This document shows positions 1 through 11,100 of a DNA stretch of 64,000 nucleotides, one piece after another. The notes beneath the pieces were generated by a model, which worked only from the letters and a program-made list of their open reading frames with translations, had not been told where the DNA came from and made no database searches. The stretch covers positions 20,590,015 through 20,654,014 of the forward strand of contig OY855913.1 of NCBI GenBank assembly GCA_963693305.1, read 5' to 3'. A program made the translations under genes and the position numbers. This DNA is from Meandrina meandrites (Eukaryota; Cnidaria; Anthozoa; Scleractinia; Meandrinidae). Each line of letters starts with the position of its first letter. Within the stretch, counting starts at the first letter, position 1.

Positions 1-560
1 GTCGCTTTTATTTAACAAGTGACGAACGTGCATCACTTGTAAAGATCTATACGGATTTACGTTGTTTTTCATTTTGATTTGCATTAGGAGTAAAAGAAGC
101 AAACTCCAAGCAGACAAATTCAAGTTTGCGTGTTTTCGTGCTAGCGTGTGTACACTATTTTCCCTGTACAGCGTGTATGATTGACGTTCAATTTCCGGAA
201 TGTGTTTTGATAGTGCCATGAGCATGATAAGTTTGATCTTACCTTCTTTGATTGCTGTGAAGATTAAGTGTCGCATAAAATTTATTTTGAAATCGGCTGC
301 GTTGACCTTTGTGGCGCAGAGCGTGACACTAATAATCTTCTGTCAGCTAGCAATTACACAAACTTTGCTTTCAATTTCGCCTTGACCGTCACATGCAAAC
401 TTAAGACAATTCTGTTGATTTTTCTACAGGGTAGAAACAACATACACCTGATTTAAGGTAAAATAAAAATAGAATATGTTCACAATCGATTTTTCAATTA
501 TCATCACATACCCATCAAAACAAAACCATTAGCGCCTAAACTACAGTGGTCTGTCATCGG
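1..560. other. Stretch without recognised gene
   Basis: Only short ORFs with no recognisable domain are present. No repeat shared with the rest of the window was seen here. Confidence 0.4.
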
Positions 561-715
561 TCTTAATAAACCGCAATGTTAAACTGAGAGTAGCGTTACT
601 TGTAGGTCTGCCAACCATCTGTCAACGGCCTTTTGTTTACATCTCATCGAACGTAGGAAGGATCCACCGCTTCAACTCCCCACACATCCCTAAACTCCTG
701 TTTTGCATACGCAAA
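561..715 (+). repeat. Dispersed repeat, copy 1 (pair with 37476-37620)
   Basis: This segment is closely similar, in the same orientation, to 37476-37620. Both carry the stretch from CAACCATCTGTCAACGGCC through GCTTCAACTCCCCACACATC. Here it lies just upstream of the Myb/SANT-like ORF, so it may be the leader of the same mobile family. The second copy lies near a Penelope-like fragment and has no SANT ORF. Confidence 0.7.
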
Positions 716-756
716 AACAGTCGTAAAACGTAAAAACGAAATAACCTTCCGTTAAG

Positions 757-1185
757 TCTGCTGACTGGACTGAAGGAGAAGCGCACGAACTTCTTGAAGC
801 GTGGGCACCCAAATTCAGTAAGCTGTGGGGAGTTTCACAAAGAGAAAACAACCAAAATCTGGAACGATATCTATTCTTTGTATAAAGGAAGGTGTCCAGA
901 AAGCCAGAGAACGCTACAACAGGTGAAGAAACGGCAGCAGAATCTAGAGTACGAGTTCAGGGAGTTAAAGCAGCGATCTCGCTCGACTGGAGAAGATGGA
1001 ATTCAGAAAATTAAAGAAGGCTTCCCCTACTTCGATATCTTTTTTGAGGTGATGGGACACCGTGACAGCATCGATCCGTCTAAAATGGCAATCGAGTGAG
1101 TTCTAGCTTTACATCAGAGCCGAGTGTAAACGAAGCTTCGCTAATCGAAAGTGTAAATGTTTCTCTCTACGGATCAGAACCGCCT
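757..1185 (+). pseudogene. Myb/SANT-like DNA-binding protein fragment, copy 1
   Basis: Translation gives an acidic helix start (TDWTEGEAHELLEAWAPKFS) in one frame. After a one-base frameshift near 843-850, the second part continues in another frame with REKTTKIWNDIYSLY, then TLQQVKKRQQNLEYEFRELK, and FPYFDIFFEVMGHRDSIDP near its end. This order matches Myb/SANT-like (trihelix/MADF-type) domains common in cnidarian genomes and in Harbinger-type transposon accessory proteins; the family call comes from motif recognition only. The frame closes at TGA 1097-1099. That stop overlaps a good splice-donor string, GTGAGT, starting at the second base of the last Glu codon region, so the exon could instead end there. 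Downstream, another frame stays open with a Ser/Glu-rich tail. The frameshift makes this copy a likely pseudogene. Confidence 0.65.
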
Positions 1186-1660
1186 GAGAAAAGAAAGGCG
1201 AGAAAGTACGACTCCAGGCTGGCAGAGTTCTTTTATTGAAATGTGGGAAAAGAGTATGGAACAGGACATCGCAAGTAAGCTGTGGGGAGTTTCACATAGA
1301 GAAAACAGCCAAAATCTGGAACAATATCTATTCTCTGTATAAAGAAAGGTGTCCAGGAAGCCAGAAAACGCTACAGCAGGTGAGGAAACGGCAGCAGAAT
1401 CTAGAGTACGAGTTCAGGGAGTTAAAGCAGCGATCTCGCTCGACTGGAGAAGATGGAATTCAGAAAGTTAAAGAAGGCTTCCCCTATTTCGATATCTTTT
1501 TTGAGGTTATGGGACACCGTGACAGCATCGATCCGTCTAAAATGGCAATCGAGTGAGTTCTAGCTTTACATCAGAGCCGAGTGTAAACGAGGCTTCGCAA
1601 ATCGAAAGTGTAAATGTTTCTCTCTATGAATCAGAACCGCCTGAGATGAGGATGAAAAGA
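1157..1660 (+). pseudogene. Myb/SANT-like fragment, tandem copy 2
   Basis: A direct tandem duplicate of the preceding fragment with a period of 457 bp (AGCTGTGGGG at 821 and at 1278). The open frame runs 1236-1556 and carries the same helical core as copy 1 (TLQQVRKRQQNLEYEFRELK) and the same FDIFFEVMGHRDS end. The first helix of copy 1 (the TDWTEGEA part) is missing; the sequence before the duplication joint is the tail of copy 1. The same frameshift position exists in the SHRENSQNLEQ reading, and the same TGA/GTGAGT string closes the frame. The defects therefore predate the duplication, or the GTGAGT is a real donor. Confidence 0.65.
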
Positions 1661-2361
1661 AGCACTGGCTTTTAAAATGTTATAAACAACAACGCTATGT
1701 ATGGATCATTTCAATGTTATGCCCAACGATCATCAACGATCATCGTCCTTAGATGAGAGAATTAGAACAACTCTAGGCTAAAACATTACGGATATTTATC
1801 GCCGTTATCTTGCTTCTCGGTGGTATGTTGTGATTTTTACCTGCAAAGTCCACGTGCCATGAGGAAAAAATAGCAAAGAATGTTGTTTGTTTTGCGCTAT
1901 AAAAACTGGAACTTTATTTAAGTTTCTTACACACGCGATTAGATCATGGAAACTTCGGTGAAAACATCTTTTTGAATGCAGTATTTGGGGGAAAAATACA
2001 GCAGCCAACGACATCGAGCAGTACCAGTACAATTAACTGCACCAGAACTTTACTCGGATCCAGCGCTAGCAGCTCTAATTCGCGCAGGCCAAATCAAAAA
2101 GCGAACAAAGGAAACCTTACGCGCCACGTCACACCTACAGCAAAATGGAAGACAGACTAATTCTTAAAGCGGTTGAACTTGGCGGACGGGACTGGAGGGC
2201 AGTGTTGATCTTTCTAAAAAGAAACTGGGATGTACTGGGCAAAGATGGGGAGAGTCAACAAAAGTAAACAATGCAGTTAGAATGAAAAAAAAAATAGTGC
2301 TGCAGAAGCGTTCGTAAAGTGCAGTTCATCATGGCTCAAAAGCTAGTCCTAAAGAAAGCGC
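1661..2361. other. Stretch with a possible short SANT-like ORF
   Basis: Mostly unassigned. A 40-codon ORF at 2145-2267 (+), starting ATG GAA GAC, encodes EDRLILKAVELGGRDWRAVL followed by FLKRNWDVLGK. Its acidic start and spaced tryptophans loosely resemble a Myb/SANT helix pair. It is too short to assign and no other support is seen. Confidence 0.25.
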
Positions 2362-5300
2362 CATAACTATATTTCTAAGCTTATACAGTGGCCCATACAG
2401 GTTAAAAATGAATTTTAATCGCTCATTGTTAAAAACCTCTCATGGTTTTGTTGACGAAAGCGACGTCAATATATTTCGTGGTCCTGTCTGAATTTTCTTT
2501 CCTGTGACAGCCTGTTACTGACAGGTTCTAAAATTGAAATTGACGAGTGCATTTTATTGGGTTCCTCACGTACGCACGTCGGCGCAAAACGGGTCTCTGT
2601 AACATGCTGACCGGATGGCGGCGGATGGCGGATGACGGATGGAAAAATGCGGAAGATAAAATGCGGTTGGAAAAATGCGGATGATAAAATGCGGACGGTA
2701 AAATGCGGATCAAAAGATACGGAAACTAAGAAAACTAAAAAAAAGCAATAATAAAACGATGATAAAAGGGAAATCAATTTGCGTTGCTCTCTCAAAAAGA
2801 AGACAGTCCATTTAGTCCGGGAGAAGTCCAGCATTTTTTCTTCATTTACATCGGATCCGAATAAAATGGGGAAGACTTTCATTGAAGAAGAGATACTCGA
2901 CTTTCCTTTACCATCAGCCGGTCCGTTCTAAAGGTTAGCGCGAGTGAATGAACATAAACGAACGCAACTGAGATCTATGGAGTTGTCCGATAGCGACAAT
3001 TCTGGCTTGGAACGTTTGTTTTGAAAAGAAAATGAATAAAATGAAACCGGATTGCCAAACAAATTAGCGCTAAAAATAGATTCACAGGTTTAGAGCAGTA
3101 AACCCTTTCAAAGGCGGCAAGAACTTTTACAGATAAAATGAAAAAACAGAAACAATATTTTAGCAGAAATATCTAAAATTTTATGGAAGTTTTTCAAACC
3201 TAATGTTGTTGTAATCGTATTTCATACAACCTAAACTGAACAGTGTACCAGTGAGGCCGGGTTGAAGATCCTGAATTTATTGAAACGTGTCACGGTGTGG
3301 AAATCTGCGAAAACTTTAGTCTAATACTGTAAAGAATCTGTCGCCTTCACTCTGGTGATCATCGTTATAGAATGTTTTGATATTGTGGACCAGAAATTAA
3401 GGAAATTCACTTCTGATAGTTATTTTTTAATGCATCCTGATTTAATGACAGTTTGGTATCTTTATCATCCTTACGTTAGAAGTTACAAATTCTGTCGTGG
3501 TTACTTCATTTTGGCCTGTGCATTTCAAATTGTTGATTTTATTCACGTGAAAAATATAGAAAGTAACTGAATGTTGATGCTTAATCTGGAACAGTTTTAA
3601 GACATATCACCCGATTTGAAGTGGGGCTGAACTTACTTATAAGGGGACATGTTCATTAGCTGAGTTATTAAGCCCCTAGCCTCAGTATCCCTCCTTGCTT
3701 CCTTCGCCTATGTTCTGGAATCGTCATCACTAAGGGAATATGCTACTTTATTTTGATTAATTTGTGGTAAATTAGAAGTTCCCGTTTAAGTTGCTTATAC
3801 AAGCACATTATTTGTACGGGGGTGGGTTGCGCACGACCTCACAGACTCCTCCAGCCTGAATGATCTTAGAGGACGGGGGAAAAAGGAGGAGCGAAGGATA
3901 ACCTTGCCCCCTCCCCTTAGGAAGGCCGGGTAATCATGCTAATTTCTCTCGGCCATATTAGAGGACAGGCGTTATCCCAATGGGGACTAAATTAGTACAT
4001 ACTTATCAACTTTCATTTATTATTTAGAGATTCTTTTTAGTTTTTGTGTCAAATATATGTTATAAACTTGCGAGAGCAGTATTTTAGTCATAGCCATGAC
4101 CAATGTCTTCCAGCTATTGCCGAGGTAAGTCTTACCTTCAATGATGTTATAGCTCCGGAGCCACTCAGTGAAGGCTTAGCTTACCGCGAGAGCAGTTTTT
4201 AGACAATATATGGGCAACAAAATGACTTACTCGAACATGCTTAGTTCAATAACCTTTTGATTTGCCGGTCCGTTGACTTCTCTTTTGAGTCGGGCAAAGT
4301 GGTAAGATAAATTTGTTCTGGCTATCTCCAATAGCAATTAACATAGAACAATATATAGTCAGACATAACCACAGCGCGTATTGGCGCCAAAAAGAGCATT
4401 CATTCTTGCCGCAAATATTTTCACCTCCAGCCATCAGAAGAGGTCCAGAAGAAACAACCGTGTATTATCTTGCTGTGATAATCGAAATCTGATTTAACTA
4501 TTCTCCTTGATTTATTTTTGATTTTTTCATTTTAATAGTATCTGCATTTTTTCATCCGCAGTTTTCCATCCGCATTTTATCATCCGCATTTTTCCATCCG
4601 CCATCCGCCATCCGCCATCCGCCATCCGCCGCCATCCGGTCAGCATTTTACAGAGACCCGCGCAAAACAAAGCTTAGTTTAACTTTTTATAACGTTTTCT
4701 GTGCACTACTATAATACACCTCCAAGACCTCTATGAGTTTCTCAATGTAAAAAGAATCTTGACCTTGTTTTGATTTACTACAGGCAAGAAAATCAACTCA
4801 AGGCAAAAACAAAATACAGAAAAACAAAGTGAACAAAGTAAACAAAATGAACTCACGCCACGGCAAAAAAAATCACGGCGGCAAAACAAACTCTGAAAAT
4901 TGATGGTGCCGGTTATGTAAGTCATTTTAAAGCGGTTTTTGTGTAAGGATTGGGGCAGTTTGCGATTTGGGAAGTAGTGCACGCTAACTCACAATTGAGC
5001 TTACAATGTTGTTTTGACTGTTTGAACGATCTTCTTTTCGTTGCCGTTTAGTGGAATTCTGTTTTATCGTACGCGTTGCTATCAAGTACCTAAGAGAACT
5101 TTATGTAGAGAACTGAATGAATTTTCTTCATTTCTGGTAAGTATAAATATGCGGTAGGTAAAGTCTGAACTCACTCTGCCAAGCACAGACAACTCGCAAC
5201 GAAACCGGCAAAATATTCTTTTCCGCATGTAAGACATTTCAACACACTCACTGATGTGCAGGACAAGAGAAACAAAACAAATGCAAGCGAGCCGAAATTG

Positions 5301-5400
5301 TGATTTTCATCCGTGAAACTAAATAATTTGTTTCCAAAATCCATTAGTGAACATCACAGGACTCCGATCCACTAACTAAAACAGAAAATAGTTAGTCTAA
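2362..5400 (+). repeat. Dispersed repeat family R1, copy 1 (interrupted)
   Basis: 2362-2590 and 4669-5400 together match the left half of the repeat at 23325-24370, including ACTATATTTCTAAGCTTATACAG-like and CACTAACTA-like stretches. The two halves are split by the element at 2591-4659. Minus-strand ORFs at 4731-4982 and 23555-23791 are homologous by descent of the repeat. They have no domain and are not called as genes. Confidence 0.7.
2582..4668. mobile_element. Mutator-like non-autonomous DNA element with 9-bp TSD
   Basis: Element 2591-4659 (2069 bp) is flanked by identical 9-bp duplications GCGCAAAAC (2582-2590 and 4660-4668). Its ends are inverted copies: GGGTCTCTGTAACATGCTGA on the left, and the reverse complement of the right end reads GGGTCTCTGTAAAATGCTGA. 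The inverted arms, about 120 bp, are built from short subrepeats (GGATGGC and GGAAAAATGCGG types). The related repeat copy near 23455 reads GGCGCAACAAC and represents the empty site. A 9-bp target duplication with long subrepeated arms is typical of Mutator-like elements. No transposase is recognisable inside, so it is non-autonomous. Confidence 0.8.
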
Positions 5401-5402
5401 TG

Positions 5403-5475
5403 TACAAACACTCCCGGGGGGGGGGGGGGGGGGGGGCAGGGGTGGATCCAGAGTAGTTCAAGTGATTTGCAGAAA
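5403..5475 (+). repeat. Poly-G tract with adjoining dispersed repeat
   Basis: A run of about 30 G is followed by GCAGGGGTGGATCCAG and a GTGATTTGCA stretch. The reverse complement of this motif block, next to a C run, occurs at 13570-13637, so both are copies of one small G-tract-ended repeat. Confidence 0.55.
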
Positions 5476-5794
5476 TCACTCAAATGATTCCAAATATTTA
5501 CGTTTTTTATTTCTCAGGTTCGTTATGTAGTTCAAGAAATAAATTATCCTTCTTGTTTTATTGTTTAATATAAAATAAAACAAAGAAAAAAGCGTTGTAT
5601 CTCGTTATTCCGTTTCAGCAAATCCAGTCCTTCTCGAGCGAATTCAACGGGTCTCCGTTCGCGCGCTTTCGTCCTTTGTCGATACTTCCAGATCAACGCG
5701 AAAAAATCGTAGGCACGACTGGAAAAAAATTGTACGCAGTGGGTGGGACTGGGGGGTATATGGATCTTTTCACATATCACTCAAAACCCTCTCC

Positions 5795-5901
5795 GATTGG
5801 CCAGAAACACTCACATTGTCTTGCGAACTACTCAAACTCCGTTGTGATTGGCTATCCAGGCCGCAAACTACCGTGCAAACTAGTGACAATGGTATATAAA
5901 G
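5795..5901 (+). promoter_or_regulatory. Candidate RNA polymerase II core promoter (2 CCAAT boxes + TATA)
   Basis: Two GATTGG boxes (5795-5800, 5846-5851) precede a good TATA box, TATATAAA (5893-5900), by about 95 and 45 bp. This spacing is typical of a CCAAT/TATA promoter and predicts a start near 5920-5930. The downstream candidate exon at 6011-6131 would lie in its transcript. This is motif evidence only. Confidence 0.35.
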
Positions 5902-6010
5902 GGAAGCCTCTCCCGGAAAGTCCTTCGTTTGTTCATGTTCCGACAAGAGTTCATGGTGACTTGCTACGGAGGAAGACAGGATTTCAGGGATTTTAATTCA
6001 TAAACCGTGA

Positions 6011-6205
6011 TTCGAGGCGATCCAGTTTGAAAGAGGATTGGCTCAGTACGATGTTGGTTTGGTTTTCAAGGAAGTCAGAACATATTCGGACCAGGACAAG
6101 CTCAAGTTCATAGAGAATGTGTGGAAACCAGGTGAGCTATTTGACTTCCCAGCGTCAGGTGAATATTCCAATCAAACTGTCATTTTGTGTAGAGCTGGCC
6201 GCTGA
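6011..6205 (+). other. Candidate exon or hAT/TTF-like fragment
   Basis: An open frame without ATG reads FEAIQFERGLAQYDVGLVFK, then EVRTYSDQDKLKFIENVWKP, then GELFDFPAS, and stops at 6203-6205. The KLKFIENVWKP..FDFP string loosely resembles the TTF-type zinc-finger start of hAT transposase-related proteins, but no zinc-ligand cysteines follow. A consensus donor CAG|GTGAGC occurs at 6131/6132 inside the frame, so it could be an exon ending at 6131. Family assignment is weak. Confidence 0.25.
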
Positions 6206-6966
6206 AAAGATTCCTCTGGCTAGCATACTCTAAATATCTTGATGGTGCATTTTGTTTACCGTATGTTTCTTTTGAGGTCCATTGCGGGCGGAATACGAAT
6301 AAACTTCTCAGACAAATTGTACAAGTATTATATCCACAGTCTCACATTTTCGAGGTCCGCCAGCGGGAAATGTTAGTTTCATAATTTAGCAGTGTTTCTG
6401 TGTGATTGCAACGGCGAATTTTCTCTTTGGCCCGGAGCAACTATAATTTTACCAGCTCCGTTCTTCATGTGGCTTCCTCCAGTATCGACTTTAGAAGATA
6501 TTTGTTTGGAAACTAAACTAGTGAACAGCACTTTGCGAACGGTATTTTGAACAACTGATTTATTCTCCTACGCGTGTCGTCCGACTGTCGCAGATTTCTT
6601 CAGGGAGTTTTACAAATGAAAATTGATTTATACATAGTATAAACCGTACAAATCATTTTACGGGTTATTTTAATGGATTTACGTATAGGAAACAAGTTAA
6701 ATATTTACGCAAGGCTTTACTGAGTTGTAGCAATGCGTGACATATTTCTGTTGTGACATATGCGTGACATATTTTATATTTTTGGGGACCTCAGATTAAG
6801 TACTAAATTGAGTTCCAAAATAATTTGGCCTGTAAAGGGTTAAGAAACAGGAATGATGTTTTGTACAGAATCATGCTTTCTGTGGAGGGGGGATTGGGGC
6901 GAGCAACGAAACGATGTAGACGTGTATTTCATCGCTCCTCGAAACTTACACCAAAGTTTACGTTTT

Positions 6967-7818
6967 ATGGGGAAAACTGGGACAAAAAAGGCAAAAAGGA
7001 AGAACAGATCTTCAAGCAGTGGCTGTAGTAACCCCTCGCCAATCGAAAAAAAGTTAAAGGGTTTTTCTTTCGAAGACGAATCGCACGTGGAGGGAACTAT
7101 TGCAACTGAAATGTCGGCAACCGCCTCCAACGCGGTCGACGATGTCGGCTCGAAACTCAGTAAAATATTGGAACGTCTAGACAAACTGGACTCTATTGAA
7201 AGTAACATCAAAGAAGTCAGAGATTCAGTGCAAAAGTTGGAATCAACGGTAACCAAACTAAAATCCGACGTCGCGGAACTGGACAAAAGCGTGAAGTTCA
7301 TCGACGCCGACCTAGAAGACTTCAAAGCAAAGACTAACGAAGATATCGCTTCGTTACATAAAAATTTACTCTACCAAGAAGCTTACAGCCGCCGGGAAAA
7401 CCTCAAGTTCTTAAACATCCCAGAACAAACGGAGAATTCAAGTGAAAGCGACCATGCGGTTCAGGAGAACACTAAAGATGTTATTTACTCATTTTTGGAA
7501 GACAAACTACAAATCCCCGACGCACGGAAAATAGAATTTCAGCGCCTTCACAGAAATGGAAAAGCGTCTGGCAAAAAACCACGACCTATCCTGGTTCGTT
7601 TTCTTCGTTTTACCGACCGCGAAAGAGTATTGAAACACGCAAGAAACTTAAAGGACACCCCGTATGCAATTCATGAAGAGCTCCCATACGAGATCGTCGA
7701 ATGTCGTCGACAGCAAATAAAGAAACTAAAGAGGGCCAGAGAAAATGGCCAAACTGCCCATTTTAGTCGCTCCGAACCAGATAAACTCTACATAAATGGA
7801 CAGTACGTTCCTATGTAG
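6967..7818 (+). CDS. L1-like ORF1 protein (RNA-binding, coiled coil)
   Basis: This 283-residue protein starts at MGKTGTKKAKRKN. The frame is open further upstream to ATG 6853, but those first codons lie in host flank and the target duplication, so 6967 is the likely element-encoded start. Order along the protein: a basic Ser-rich N-terminus; a heptad-rich coiled coil (LSKILERLDKLDSIESNIKE onward); an RRM-like region beginning NLKFLNIPE and continuing through KIEFQRLHRNG and RPILVRF; and a C-terminal basic domain (ECRRQQIKKLKRARENG) ending DKLYINGQYVPM. This is the layout of L1 ORF1p (transposase_22-type), a trimeric nucleic-acid chaperone of the retrotransposon RNP. The function follows from family knowledge. 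Confidence 0.88.
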   Translation: MGKTGTKKAKRKNRSSSSGCSNPSPIEKKLKGFSFEDESHVEGTIATEMSATASNAVDDVGSKLSKILERLDKLDSIESNIKEVRDSVQKLESTVTKLKSDVAELDKSVKFIDADLEDFKAKTNEDIASLHKNLLYQEAYSRRENLKFLNIPEQTENSSESDHAVQENTKDVIYSFLEDKLQIPDARKIEFQRLHRNGKASGKKPRPILVRFLRFTDRERVLKHARNLKDTPYAIHEELPYEIVECRRQQIKKLKRARENGQTAHFSRSEPDKLYINGQYVPM

Positions 7819-8185
7819 CTTAAGGACAAACTTTAAAGAGTAGAACTCTCGAATCAGGACGTATTTATTATTATATAATGTATTCATCCCCCAAATTTTG
7901 ATACCAATACTGTGTTATTTTGGTTATTTCGGGAGCAAACATCTACTGAATGTATCCAATTTTTTGTATCGCCTCAGTCCACTCAGGCCTCATAAAGTCG
8001 ATACTGGCCAGAAACAAGGTAAGTGGACGATTATTTACGATTATTCTCGGAATCTTATTTGTTTATGCTAAGTCCAGTTTTTTATATATGTGTGTTTTAA
8101 TGTCTTTGTTTGCTATCATTTCTTGCAACATGCGTACTATGCAAATTAGGATCGCTAACCTTTTCATATAACGCACAACAACCTA
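7819..8185 (+). other. L1 inter-ORF spacer
   Basis: A 367-bp AT-rich spacer between ORF1 and ORF2 of the intact L1-like element. The 73-codon ORF inside it has no recognisable domain. ORF2 must be reached by reinitiation or an internal entry, which the sequence does not reveal. Confidence 0.6.
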
Positions 8186-11100
8186 ATGTCGAGTTCAAAT
8201 ATTAATTTTAAGCTTCTATCGTTAAATGTCAGAGGGATTCGGAATTATGAAAAACGAAAGGCAATCTTTCTATGGATTTCAAAACAAAACGCTGATGTTA
8301 TTTTCCTTCAAGAAACTTATAGCACAAAAGAGGTTGAACAATTTTGGAGACTACAATGGAAAGGTGAAATATTTTTTGCGCACGGTAGTGAACATTCCAA
8401 AGGTGTCATGATTCTTACAAAAGAAGGTCTTGATATAAAAATAACCGACTCCCAATTGGACCTTGAAGGTCGCTTCATTTTTCTTGACACCATATTACAA
8501 GATTCTAGATTTTGTCTTATTAACATATACGCTCCGAATAAAGTGAAGGACCAAAAAGTGTTTTTCGAATCCTTAATCAGTCTTGTCGATCAAAAACAAA
8601 TTGACTGCGGTGTAATAATCGGCGGCGATTTTAACGTTGCTCCAAATCCGTCCCTCGACTGTCAAGGTGGAAACCCCGTACAAAAAGAATCATTTAATCA
8701 AATTAAGGATCTATCCCTATCAAATGATTTAGTCGATATCTGGAGAATTAGGAACCCTGATTTAAAGAAATTCACCTGGAGTCAAAAATCTCCTTTCATC
8801 CAAAGGAGGTTGGATTACTGGCTTATAAGTGACTACCTGCAAGACGATGTAAATAATACTTTTATTAAGCGCGCAATCAAAACCGATCACTCTGCAATAA
8901 TTCTTCAATTAAATAGTATTGAAAACCACCAACACGGGCCGTCTCATTGGAGATTCAACTCTAGTCTTACTGACGACCCCGATTATATTAAATTGATTAA
9001 TGAATCATATCCAAAATGGCTTCAAGAATTCGACGAAGTCATGGACAAAAGAGTCCTATGGGACCTCATCAAATACAAAATAAGACAAGAAACCATGCGT
9101 TACAGCAAAATGGTTTCCAGAAATCGTAAGAAGGAGCTGAATGAAACTGAGTCCAAACTAGAACATTTCGAAAACTTATGTGCCTCAGATCCATGCGAAG
9201 AAAACATCACAGCCCTGGAATCCGTGAAGCTCAAATACGAGCAGTTATACGAGCATATAACTAACGGTCTTATAGTACAGTCCAGAGTGCAATGGCACGA
9301 GAAAGGTGAAAAGAATAACAAGTACTTTTTGAATTTAATGAAGCGCAATAAATCGAAAAGCACTGTAAGAAAGATTTACAAAAACGACGGACATTTAACT
9401 TGTCAACCGAAAGAAATTCTAAAAGAACTTGGAAATTTCTACTCGGATCTTTTCAGAGCAAAACAGTCGGAACATTTTGATAGCTCTACCAGAGCATTTC
9501 TTTCTTCGGTACACATTCCAAAATTATCGGATGAAAAGCGTGACATATGCGAAGGCGAACTTACGGTTAATGAATGCTACAATATTCTAAACACTTTCAA
9601 AAACAACAAAACCCCCGGGAATGACGGTTTAACAATAGAGTTTTATAAAGCCTTTTGGCCGTTACTTGGAAATCAATTGGTGGATGCTTTAAATTATTCC
9701 TATGAACACGGAGAACTATCTACATCTCAGCGTCAGGCTGTCATAACTCTTCTTGAAAAAAAAGACAAAGATAAACGATTTATAAAAAATTGGAGACCGA
9801 TATCTTTGATAAATGTAGATACAAAAATTGGATCCAAAGCTCTTTCTAAGCGCTTAGAAAAAGTTTTACCGGACATAATCCATCACAACCAAAACGCTTT
9901 TGTTCAGGGAAGATCTATTTTTGACGCTATACGTACGATCGATGATATTATGGAATATACTAAGATCATGAAACTGTCGGGTTTCTTGATCACGATTGAT
10001 TTTGAAAAAGCCTTCGACTCAGTCAACCATACTTTTCTCACCAAAACATTAGAAGCCTTTAATTTTGGTCCATCTTTTATCAGGTGGGCTTCCAGTTTTA
10101 ATTGCAATCTAATGAGCTGTATTATGAATAATGGTTTCTCGACGGAGTACTTTCCAATTTCTCGAGGTGTGCGTCAGGGTGACCCACTTTCACCATACCT
10201 GTTTCTAATGGTTTTAGAGATCTTTGCTATTCACGTCCGTGAAAATAACTGTATTAAAGGTATTGCAGTGGAGAACGAGGAGATAAAATTATGTGCCTTT
10301 GCGGACGATCTCACCACCTTTCTTCGAGATGTGAGCTCCTATAAACACCTGGTTGTTTCGCTTAATCGATTCGAACAATGCTCTGGTTTAAAGGTAAACA
10401 GCGAGAAAACAGAAGCACTTTCTCCCGGTGTACATGACCCAAAAAATTCGATAGCCGAATTAGGAATCTCAAAAATCGAAACTCCTATTAAAATCCTCGG
10501 TATTCATTGGACCTACAATCAACAGCAAAGGGATAAATTAAACTTCTATAATTTATTGGAGTCGATCAAAAAACAGCTGACATTTTGGAAATGGAGACAT
10601 CTAACAATTATAGGCAAAATCCAAATTCTCAAAACTTTTATTATCCCGAAATTGACCTATCGTGCCTCAATTATTCACTATTCCAAAGATACTTTAAAGC
10701 AATGTAAAAAAATTCTGTATGATTTTGTTTGGAACGGTCGCGACAAGGTGAAAAGAATGGCTATAATAAACGAGATCGAAAACGGTGGTTTAAAAATGCC
10801 TCACCTGGAATCTATCTTCATGACACAGCGCATCTCATGTCTAAAAAAATTTTCGGAAGAATACCACAGCTCGTGGAAACACATTTTGAAATTCTTCTTG
10901 AAAAAAGTTGGTGGTGTCTTTGTACTGTGCTGTAACTTCGATCCTAAACTTTTGTGTACAAAATCCATCCCGCCTTTCTATAATCAATGTCTCTCAGATT
11001 TTGCCTCGGTACAGAAGTTTTCTCCCAGTACGATCGAAGAAGTGTTACTGCAGCCTATTTGGAACAATGTAAATATCTTAAAGAACGGCAAATCCATTTT

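Noticed and set aside
2466..2882. 138-codon minus-strand ORF
   Set aside because: It is produced by the subrepeats of the Mutator-like element arm and crosses its boundary and target duplication.
4731..4982. Minus-strand ORF conserved with 23555-23791
   Set aside because: Similarity is explained by two copies of the same dispersed repeat; no domain, different frame ends, low-complexity Phe/Cys/Leu composition.
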